From assembly GCA_964511155.1 (NCBI GenBank), contig CAZEEJ010000063.1, positions 1 to 27,786 on the forward strand: a stretch of 27,786 nt of DNA, given 5' to 3'. Numbering within the stretch: position 1 is the stretch's first letter; the number at the start of each line of letters is the position of its first letter. The notes beneath the pieces were generated by a model. It was not told the origin of the DNA and searched no databases. It saw only the letters and a program-made list of their open reading frames with translations. The stretch is from JAAYDF01 sp964511155 (lineage in GTDB: Bacteria > Planctomycetota > Phycisphaerae > UBA1845 > PWPN01). The position numbers and the translations under genes were made by a program. Positions 16,297-22,044 of the stretch are shown here, in pieces.

Positions 16297-16526
16297 GCAG
16301 CGATCCCGTGACGGAAATGATCGTTTCGGCGGACCAGGTGTCTCTCTTTTCACCCACCTTTCACCGGGGCGGGGTGAAACGTGAGATCGTTCAAAAAGGC
16401 GTATATATGATAAAAACAACAACTCTCTCTCCATATATATGTCTTTCACCCTTACCCCCGCGCGCGCTGTGTGCCCGCGCGTATGTGCGTGTGTACGTGA
16501 GGGGGTGGGGTGAAAGGGTGAAACAT
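16266..16526. repeat. GGTGAAA iteron cluster, candidate replication origin
   Basis: The heptamer GGTGAAA (TTTCACC on the other strand) occurs eight times in 261 bases. Forward copies start at 16266, 16284, 16372, 16508 and 16516. Reverse copies are at 16347-16355, 16359-16365 and 16444-16451. Three forward copies extend to GGGTGAAACGT, and two of these (16284 and 16372) to GGGTGAAACGTGAG. Between the groups is an AT-rich tract (16401-16445) with TATATAT on both sides, and then a 24-base perfect pyrimidine-purine alternation (16476-16499). Iterons plus an easily melted tract beside the primase gene are the layout of a phage or plasmid origin. A cluster of repressor operators is the main alternative. 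Confidence 0.6.
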
Positions 16527-16815
16527 GGGCGTAGGTACTTCCTGCCAGAATGGCAGCCGAGGGCGTGCGGGAACAGCTCCCGTCCGGGACAGAGTTTGTT
16601 TGGGCTGTCCGGTCCGGTCCGGTTTTGCGCCGGCGGCCCTCAGGGCGGCCCCAGGACGCGTTTGGGGCCACCCTGGGCGGCCCAGGGTGCCTGGGGCGTA
16701 GATCGCTACCACCCGGACGACGGGGGGCCACGGGTGGCGTTTCTGGCCGACCGCTCCCCGGCCGGCAGGCGTGACGTGTGTTTCATGGATGGCAATCTGA
16801 CACGGAGGTTGTTCA
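16527..16815. other. Non-coding stretch with GC-rich hairpins
   Basis: No credible gene lies between the primase stop (16296) and the methyltransferase start (16816). The part after the repeat cluster is very GC-rich and includes a perfect nine-base stem with a three-base loop, CACCCTGGG (16669-16677) and CCCAGGGTG (16681-16689), without a T tract. A reading frame crossing the region from GTG 16293 has low-complexity, unprotein-like composition. Confidence 0.5.
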
Positions 16816-18240
16816 ATGAGGGTTGAATTGCGGCCGTTGGCCGACATCAAGCCGTACGAGAAGAACCCGCGGATCAACGACGCGGCGGTGGAGGCCGTGG
16901 CCCGGTCCATCCAGCAGTTCGGGTTCCGCCAGCCGATCGTGGTGGACGCCGAGGGCGTCATCGTCTGCGGGCACACCCGGTGGAAGGCTGCCCAGCGGCT
17001 GGGGCTCACCGAGGTGCCGGTCCACGTGGCGACCGACCTGACGCCCGAGCAGATCCGGGCCTACCGCATCGCCGACAACAAGACCGCCGAGTTGGCCGAG
17101 TGGAACCTCGAGCTGCTGCCCATCGAGCTGGCCGAACTGCAGGGCGCCGGCATCGACTGGTCGCTGCTCGGGTTCGACCAGGACGAGCTGGCGAAGCTGC
17201 TCGACCCCGGTGTGCAGGCCGGCCTGACCGATCCGGACGAGATCCCCGAGCCGCCGGACGAGGCGATCACGCAGCCCGGTGACCTGTGGATCCTGGGCAA
17301 CCACCGGCTGCTGTGTGGCGACTCCTCGAAGCCCGCGGACGTGGACCGCCTGCTGGATGGCCAGTCGATCCACCTGGTGAACACCGATCCGCCTTACAAC
17401 GTGAAGGTCGAGCCGCGGAGCAATAACGCCATCGCCGCCGGCCTGTCGTCGTTCGCCGCGCCGGTGAAGGACGGCGTCCGGGCCCTGGATGCCAAGGGGC
17501 TGCACCACAGCGGCTTCGACGTGGCCCGCGGCAAGGCGAAGGTGACGCATCACCAGAAGATGGACCTGGCCCGCCATCCGGAGAAGGCCCAGGCCACCAG
17601 CCGCAAGCTGCGGCCCAAGGACCGGCCGCTGGCCAATGACTTCGTCTCCGACGAGGAGTTCGACCGCCTGCTGCACGCCTGGTTCGGGAATCTGGCCCGC
17701 GTGCTGCTGCCCGGCCGTGGGTTCTACATCTGGGGTGGCTACGCCAACTGCGGCAACTACCCGCCGGTACTCAAGGCCTGCGGTCTGTACTTCGCGCAAG
17801 CCATCATCTGGCACAAGCAGCACCCGGTGCTGACCCGCAAGGACTTCATGGGGGACCACGAATGGGCGTTCTACGGTTGGCGCGAAGGCGCAGCGCACGT
17901 GTTCCTCGGACCCAACAACGTGCCCGACGTGTGGGGCGTCAAGAAGGTCAACCCGCAATCGATGATCCATTTGACGGAAAAGCCCGTCGAACTGGCGGTC
18001 CGGGCCATCCAGTACAGTTCCCGCGCAGGCGAGAACGTGTTGGACCTGTTCGGGGGATCGGGGTCCACACTCATCGCGGCGGAGCAGACGGGGCGACGGG
18101 CGTTCCTCATGGAGCTTGACCCACTCTACGCAGACGTGATCGTGGACCGCTATCAACGATTCACGGGGAACCCGGCGGTCCTCGAACGTACCAGGACCTC
18201 ACCGATTCCGGTCGGCGCCCGCGAGGAGGTGATGCGATGA
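16816..18240 (+). CDS. ParB-domain/DNA methyltransferase fusion
   Basis: A 474-residue protein. Residues 1 to about 95 are a ParB/Srx-like N-terminal domain (LADIKPYEKNPRINDAAVEAVARSI, QPIVVDAEGVIVCGHTRWKAAQRLG; motif Gly52-His53-Thr54-Arg55). The rest is an amino-methyltransferase (N6-adenine or N4-cytosine) with the catalytic DPPY at 191-194 and the AdoMet-binding DLFGGSGST (Phe412-Gly416). DPPY before FGGSG makes it beta-class. This fusion is common in phages and probably protects phage DNA from host restriction or regulates packaging. GGAGG lies nine bases before the ATG. No restriction enzyme gene is next to it, so it looks like an orphan methyltransferase. Confidence 0.92.
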   Translation: MRVELRPLADIKPYEKNPRINDAAVEAVARSIQQFGFRQPIVVDAEGVIVCGHTRWKAAQRLGLTEVPVHVATDLTPEQIRAYRIADNKTAELAEWNLELLPIELAELQGAGIDWSLLGFDQDELAKLLDPGVQAGLTDPDEIPEPPDEAITQPGDLWILGNHRLLCGDSSKPADVDRLLDGQSIHLVNTDPPYNVKVEPRSNNAIAAGLSSFAAPVKDGVRALDAKGLHHSGFDVARGKAKVTHHQKMDLARHPEKAQATSRKLRPKDRPLANDFVSDEEFDRLLHAWFGNLARVLLPGRGFYIWGGYANCGNYPPVLKACGLYFAQAIIWHKQHPVLTRKDFMGDHEWAFYGWREGAAHVFLGPNNVPDVWGVKKVNPQSMIHLTEKPVELAVRAIQYSSRAGENVLDLFGGSGSTLIAAEQTGRRAFLMELDPLYADVIVDRYQRFTGNPAVLERTRTSPIPVGAREEVMR

Positions 18241-18268
18241 GATCGTCGCTCCGGGGTTCGGTCACCGA

Positions 18269-18607
18269 CTACGGGAGAATCGTAGCTTCGATAAGCATGT
18301 AGGTTTCCTCGGAATCAACCATGTCGTGGACGGAGGTCACAACAATGCTCCAATTCCGCCCCGCATCATCCGTGAGAACGGCATGTTGTCCCGTGTCTAT
18401 TGCGAATGCTTCATTGGGCCTAATCGTGCAATTGCCTGGCAGCAANNNNNNNNNNTCGCCGTCCTGGACCGCGGTGGGCCCGTGCCGGCCGGGGGTGGAG
18501 AACGCCCCGTCCAAAGTACGAGTGACGTGCGAAGGCGCTCGGCGAGGCTCCTCCAAGGCGATCACCGTGACGTCGACAACCTGCGAACATACCAGAACCT
18601 GCGCCAT
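18269..18607 (-). CDS. Small hypothetical gene interrupted by assembly gap
   Basis: A minus-strand reading frame of about 112 residues from ATG 18607 (AGGA upstream) to TAG at 18269. It reads MAQVLVCSQVVDVTVIALEE at the start and DSEETYMLIEATILP at the end. The middle lies in a run of ten Ns, so true length and frame across the gap are uncertain. The two sides stay in the same frame if the gap is exactly ten bases. Beta-rich character, no recognised domain. It converges on the methyltransferase gene, with 28 bases between the stops, and a CTACG/CGTAG mini-hairpin lies at the junction. Confidence 0.5.
   Translation of the reverse strand: MAQVLVCSQVVDVTVIALEEPRRAPSHVTRTLDGAFSTPGRHGPTAVQDGXXXXLLPGNCTIRPNEAFAIDTGQHAVLTDDAGRNWSIVVTSVHDMVDSEETYMLIEATILP
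18446..18455. other. Assembly gap (10 N)
   Basis: Ten consecutive undetermined bases. The true length may differ, so features across this point and the distance between flanking genes are provisional. Confidence 0.99.
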
Positions 18608-18686
18608 ATACGTTCCTTTCTGCTTCACGCACACCCATTCTTACTGCGCGCTCGATCCGTTGTCAATGCAGAGAAAGACACCGGAG

Positions 18687-18714
18687 CAACGCCCCGGCGG
18701 GGGCCGAGGCGTTG
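18687..18714 (-). terminator. Hairpin after HARE-HTH gene, possible terminator
   Basis: CAACGCC (18687-18693) pairs perfectly with GGCGTTG (18708-18714) around a GC-rich 14-base loop, just past the stop of the minus-strand HARE-HTH gene. On the minus strand it is followed by a T-rich but interrupted stretch, so termination would be weak. It may separate this operon from the small gene at 18607. Confidence 0.4.
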
Positions 18715-18734
18715 GGGGAGGTGAAATGCTACAG

Positions 18735-19304
18735 TCAGCCGATCGCGTGCTCGAACCGGCCGCGCTCGACCTTGCGGAACCGGGCCTGGTCGCCCTTGGT
18801 GCCGATCTCCCGGAGGATGGCGCTGTACAGCGTGGCCGCCGGCGTCTTGCCGCCGGGGCTGGTCCACAGGCCCTGCTCGGCCATCGCGGCGATCAGTTCT
18901 TGGGCCCGCATGGCCTTGCCGGTCTGATGCAGGACCTCGGCGGCGGCGTCCAGGGCGCTGACGCGCTTGGGCTTGGGTTCCGCCGCCTTCCTGCCCCGCG
19001 TCTTCCTGGGGGACGCTTCGGTGGTCGCGGATTCGGCGGCAGGAGTTTCGGTGGCAACCGCCGTCTCCACCGCCTCGCCCGGCGTGCGTCGCGACCTCCG
19101 GCCAGCCGGCGCGCCGGTGGTCTGGGAGCCGTTGGCCTCCGCCCGCAGGCGTTGAGCGTTCTTGACGCGGATGCGTTTGCCCGTGGCCGTGTTGACGGCG
19201 TTCCAGCCGCCATGACGGTTCACGCTCTCGATCCGCACCGTCGTGATCCTGTCGGACACCTTGGCGACGTAGATGCCGCCGATCTTGACCTCGTCCTTCT
19301 TCAT
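18735..19304 (-). CDS. HARE-HTH (HB1/ASXL) winged-helix protein
   Basis: A 189-residue protein. Residues 1 to about 55 form a small beta-rich domain (VKIGGIYVAKVSDRITTVRIESVNRHGGWNAVNTATGKRIRV). A low-complexity Ala/Thr/Lys-rich linker follows (about 60-120). Residues about 122-187 are a HARE-HTH winged helix (ALDAAAEVLHQTGKAMRAQELIAAMAEQGLW, LYSAILREI, RFRKVERGRFEHA). HARE-HTH domains link DNA recognition to chromatin or restriction/modification systems; in planctomycetes and their phages they occur as small stand-alone regulators. AAGGAG lies upstream of ATG 19304. It belongs to the minus-strand block with the amidoligase pair and could regulate it. Confidence 0.82.
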   Translation of the reverse strand: MKKDEVKIGGIYVAKVSDRITTVRIESVNRHGGWNAVNTATGKRIRVKNAQRLRAEANGSQTTGAPAGRRSRRTPGEAVETAVATETPAAESATTEASPRKTRGRKAAEPKPKRVSALDAAAEVLHQTGKAMRAQELIAAMAEQGLWTSPGGKTPAATLYSAILREIGTKGDQARFRKVERGRFEHAIG

Positions 19305-19376
19305 CGTCGGTCTCCTTGTTTTCTCGCCGGTCCCCATGGCCGGCTCGAGCGCAGGCCCCTCGCGGGGGGCTTACGC

Positions 19377-19604
19377 TCAGGCTTCCGCTGCATCGGCCTC
19401 GGCGGCCGCCGCGACCACCTCGGCCAGCAGCACGAACGCATCGCGCTTCCAGACCTCGATCCCTTCGTGGGTCTCGACCTCGTACTCGACCCACCCGCCG
19501 GCGTCGGCGTCGTAGGCAAACCCGTTCATGATGTAGCCGAGCTCACCGTCCTCGGTGTGGAGGACCTTCGTCCCGTGGGGCAGGCGTGTCAGGGTCTGTT
19601 TCAT
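19377..19604 (-). CDS. Small acidic conserved protein
   Basis: A 75-residue protein from ATG 19604, preceded by AGGAGG at ideal spacing. It reads LPHGTKVLHTEDGELGYIMNG, then GWVEYEVETHEGIEVWKRDAFVLL, and ends in an alanine/glutamate-rich tail. It is probably a small beta-rich domain. I do not recognise the family. It is arranged head to tail with the HARE-HTH gene, 72 bases apart, with a GCCCC/GGGGC hairpin in the gap. Confidence 0.65.
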   Translation of the reverse strand: MKQTLTRLPHGTKVLHTEDGELGYIMNGFAYDADAGGWVEYEVETHEGIEVWKRDAFVLLAEVVAAAAEADAAEA

Positions 19605-19919
19605 CGGTCTACCTCCTATGTCCCACCCGGCACCATGCCGAGCGGCCAGTGTGTCATTACGCTGCGTTTGGCGAAGAGGCAAGCGGAATCCATCATGAAA
19701 ACCGTTTTTGTTGAAGATTCTGGAGGTGGCTGTCGACAGCCAGGCGGGGCGGCCTGCCCGCCGGACAACTGGCCCAGTGGCCAGTCGCCCCCGGAGGCCA
19801 CACCCGCCGCCACCGGACCCGCCGGTGGCGTTTGCCGGGCCCCCTTGGGGACCGGGTCGCCGACAGGTGGTGGAGCTTTGGTGGGCATCCGATGGCATGG
19901 TCGCTGGCTCCGGGTTGAC
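19605..19919 (-). other. Non-coding gap with three successive hairpins
   Basis: 315 bases between the amidotransferase stop and the small acidic gene, with no credible gene. Three hairpins follow one another: GGCGGG/CCCGCC (19743-19748, 19757-19762), a perfect seven-base ACTGGCC/GGCCAGT with a four-base loop (19768-19785), and a perfect nine-base CGCCACCGG/CCGGTGGCG with a five-base loop (19808-19830). None has a T tract, so they may be mRNA-stability or attenuation structures in the minus-strand transcript. A weak minus-strand frame (19616-19888) is proline/glycine-rich and was not accepted. Confidence 0.4.
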
Positions 19920-20651
19920 TTACTCCGCGATCCGCAGGCCGGTCAGCGCGGGCCAGGGAATCCGCGAGGAAATCACGGGCTGGCTGACCATGCCGCCGGT
20001 GACCTGCAGCCTGCCGCCGGAGTACGTGGCCAATCGGACGACGCCGTTGGCGACAGGATGAACCCGCCCGGGCAGGCCCTCGGGCAGGCTGGCGAAGTAG
20101 AATCCGTCGCGCCCCTGCCCGACGTGCAACGGCCGGCCCCGGCGGCAGACCAGCAGGCGGGTGGGCCGGCGCCAGATGCCCAGCAGGGCCAGGTCGCCTT
20201 CGGCTTGGCCGGCGGCCCACGCCGCGCGTTGCAGGATGGTGCCGGGACAGCGGGCCATCAGCAGCCCCAGGACCTCGCTGTCGCATCGGCTCTGCGTGCG
20301 GAGCGCGTACTGCCCGATCAGATCCCGGTAGTTGCGAACCACGCCGTTGTGGACCAGGCACCCGCGGCCGGCGACATGCGGATGGTTGTTGCGGTGGTCG
20401 GCCGGCGAGCCGTGCGTGGCCAGCCGGCAGTGCCCGACCATCGCCAACGCGCCGCGGCAGTGGTCGAGCAGCTCGAGGTATCGTTCTGCCGGCCCCTGGC
20501 GTTTGAAGGTCTGGAGCTTGCCTCCGGCATCCAGCCAGGCCAGGCCGAAGGCGTGTTCGCCGCGGCGCTGCGTGACCAGGGCGATGCGCTGCAGGCGGTC
20601 GACGTCCGGCCCCTCGCCCCGAGTGGTGATGAACCCGAAGATCCCGCACAT
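19920..20651 (-). CDS. Class II glutamine amidotransferase
   Basis: A 243-residue stand-alone GATase II domain that releases ammonia from glutamine. The nucleophile is Cys2 in MCGIFGF. RRGEHAFGLAW, RLATHG (Arg76-Gly81), NNHPH, HNGVVRNY (oxyanion Asn102-Gly103) and CDSEVL (Asp124) complete the family pattern. It has no synthetase domain of its own, so the ammonia or amide product must pass to a partner. The amidoligase encoded just upstream in the same direction is the obvious candidate, and this two-gene pairing has been described for amidoligases that make unusual peptide or metabolite amides, including in phages. GAAAGGAG precedes the ATG. Confidence 0.9.
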   Translation of the reverse strand: MCGIFGFITTRGEGPDVDRLQRIALVTQRRGEHAFGLAWLDAGGKLQTFKRQGPAERYLELLDHCRGALAMVGHCRLATHGSPADHRNNHPHVAGRGCLVHNGVVRNYRDLIGQYALRTQSRCDSEVLGLLMARCPGTILQRAAWAAGQAEGDLALLGIWRRPTRLLVCRRGRPLHVGQGRDGFYFASLPEGLPGRVHPVANGVVRLATYSGGRLQVTGGMVSQPVISSRIPWPALTGLRIAE

Positions 20652-20672
20652 GGTGGCTCCTTTCGCGGAAAG

Positions 20673-20698
20673 GCCCGGGGCGCAAGGCCGCCCCGGGC
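20673..20698 (-). other. Hairpin between amidoligase and amidotransferase genes
   Basis: A perfect nine-base stem, GCCCGGGGC (20673-20681) and GCCCCGGGC (20690-20698), with an eight-base loop, lies between the two genes just before the amidotransferase ribosome site. There is no T tract. It is probably an mRNA processing or stability element tuning the ratio of the two proteins. Confidence 0.5.
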
Positions 20699-20708
20699 GT
20701 GGTCGTGG

Positions 20709-21560
20709 TTACGCCTGGGCGTCGTACCGGGCCGCCAGGCGGCGGAACTCGCGCTTGACCTCATCCTGGGGGACCAGGTCGCTGATCCATCCGAACTGCT
20801 GTCCCTGGTGAATCCGGGCGTAGCCGGCGCCCCAGGCCAGGTAGCCCATCAGCCGCTCGGCCTCGCTCTGGCCTTCGCCGGCCTTCTTCCAGCCGCCTTT
20901 GAGCGGGCCGGGCGACCACTTCGGTGTGCGCCTGGTCTTCAGCGCCCGGGTGACCAGCCCCAGGCAGACCTGAATCCAGCCCAGGACCTTGACCGGGTTG
21001 AGCGAGCCGGAAAAAACCCGGAACTCGACCGTCTCCCGCCGGTGGTTGGCCAGGTTGGTCAGGTTGAGGGCGTGGTAGCGGTTGCGGTCCAGGACCGGCT
21101 TGGCGTCCTTGCCGTTGCCATACTTGCGGACGCCGCCGCAGTAGGTGCTGCGCTCGCGGCGCTTGCTGCCGGTGATCGCGTACAGGCCCCGCTCGGCGTA
21201 GGCCACGATGGTGACCAATCGGGCCATGGCCTCCACCGGCCAGTCCCGCTTCCAGCCCACGTGGACGTGGACGCCGCAGGAGATGTTGACCCGGTGCCCT
21301 TTGGCCCGCAGCGTCTCGAGCACCTGGGCCACTTCGGCCAGGCCCTCGGGCCCCTGCAGCGGCGGGCTGACGATCTCGCAAGGCAGGCCGCCCCCGCGGG
21401 CATCGATCGACCCGTCGCGTTCGGCCCGCCAGCCGGCGGGCAGGTAGGGCACCGGCAGCCCCTGGTGGTACCCGCCGATCCGCAGGCCGTCCTGTTCCAC
21501 GGCGCTGTGGGGGGCGATGGTCTCGATCTCGATCCCGAAGGTCATTTCGCGGGCGTCCAT
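20709..21560 (-). CDS. Amidoligase (COOH-NH2 ligase family)
   Basis: A 283-residue amidoligase of the glutamate-cysteine-ligase-like COOH-NH2 ligase superfamily, which uses ATP to join a carboxyl to an amine or ammonia. Motifs in order: FGIEIE (Glu11, Glu13), ERDGS (Asp49), CEIVSPPL (Glu62), CGVHVHVG (His98, His100), RYHALNLTNL (Asn166) and TVEFRVFSGSL (Glu179, Arg181). These cover the ATP/metal-binding positions of the family. Start ATG 21560 has AAGGAG upstream. It heads the minus-strand operon, divergent from the packaging genes. The substrate is unknown: cell-wall peptide, phage protein or small metabolite are all possible. Confidence 0.9.
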   Translation of the reverse strand: MDAREMTFGIEIETIAPHSAVEQDGLRIGGYHQGLPVPYLPAGWRAERDGSIDARGGGLPCEIVSPPLQGPEGLAEVAQVLETLRAKGHRVNISCGVHVHVGWKRDWPVEAMARLVTIVAYAERGLYAITGSKRRERSTYCGGVRKYGNGKDAKPVLDRNRYHALNLTNLANHRRETVEFRVFSGSLNPVKVLGWIQVCLGLVTRALKTRRTPKWSPGPLKGGWKKAGEGQSEAERLMGYLAWGAGYARIHQGQQFGWISDLVPQDEVKREFRRLAARYDAQA

Positions 21561-21741
21561 CGTTTCGGCTCCTTCTTGGTACTGGCTATTAACTCTTACG
21601 CCACCATGTCAGTACCTCCGGTTTGGGCCACATGCAAGGCGAATCCGGATCGGAATCTGCAGATTTCGCATCTTTTTCGGGGGCACGAGGGGGGAACTGA
21701 GGACATGCAGTGCTGCCGAACAGGGCTGCCGGGGAGGCACC
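21561..21741. promoter_or_regulatory. Divergent promoter region with dyad operator
   Basis: This 181-base gap lies between the divergent amidoligase and packaging genes. It contains an 18-base near-perfect dyad, CGGAATCTGCAGATTTCG (21651-21668), with a perfect central 12-base palindrome, and a GGTACTG/CAGTACC inverted repeat (21578-21584, 21610-21616). Both are good candidates for regulator binding that switches between the two directions. No clear sigma-70 promoter could be named. Confidence 0.4.
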
Positions 21742-22044
21742 ATGGACCTACCGCATGAAGCGACGCCGAACCTCCTGAACCCGGCGGCCCTGTCGGTCCA
21801 GGCGGCCGCCCGCCTGCTGACAGCGGCCTGCGGGCGGCGGGTGCCGGCCGAGCAGATCGAGCTGGACCTGGCCTCCGGGGCCCCGACTAACCCGGATGGG
21901 ACGATCAACCTGGTGCACTACGCCGCATGGCTGGTCCTTGACATGTCGCGTTCGTCGGAGGCGAACCGGTCGCTGATCGACCGCGGCGAGGCCGCGGCGA
22001 CATGTCCGGGACTGGTGAGGAAGATGTCCGGCCGTGGCGATTGA
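21742..22044 (+). CDS. Small protein related to the terminase N-terminus
   Basis: A 100-residue protein from ATG 21742 (GGGGAGG upstream). Residues about 10-65 (LSVQAAARLLTAACGRRV, then ELDLASGAPTNPDGTINLVHYAAWLVLDM) align with residues about 5-60 of the terminase encoded next (LVQLLNSTPLGEVISERQLL, DGKTVDLLRYVAWLV). Shared points are the LL start, a Gly in the turn, a DGxxxNL/DL turn and the YxAWLV ending. The two probably share a small DNA-binding fold and arose by duplication. Position suggests a small-terminase-like or packaging accessory role. It overlaps the terminase start by 11 bases. Confidence 0.65.
   Translation: MDLPHEATPNLLNPAALSVQAAARLLTAACGRRVPAEQIELDLASGAPTNPDGTINLVHYAAWLVLDMSRSSEANRSLIDRGEAAATCPGLVRKMSGRGD

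Noticed and set aside
16266..16526. CRISPR array in the repeat-rich region
   Set aside because: The repeats are only 7-14 bases, occur in both orientations and have irregular spacing, which does not fit a CRISPR array.
16293..16826. A plus-strand frame from GTG 16293 across the iteron region
   Set aside because: The composition is unprotein-like (Arg/Gly/Pro-rich), it spans the repeats and hairpins, and it ends inside the methyltransferase gene. Better explained as non-coding.
18237..18302. Tiny 21-codon frame overlapping the methyltransferase stop
   Set aside because: Although it starts by ATGA overlap, it is too short and featureless to support, and it runs into the convergent minus-strand gene.
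19616..19888. 90-codon minus-strand frame between the small acidic gene and the amidotransferase
   Set aside because: It is proline/glycine-rich, has no ribosome site and covers the three hairpins. It is more likely non-coding.
18321..21758. A very long plus-strand open frame (1145 codons) through the cargo region
   Set aside because: It runs antisense to the well-supported amidoligase, amidotransferase and HARE-HTH genes, crosses the N gap, and its translation is low-complexity. Long antisense frames are expected in GC-rich DNA.
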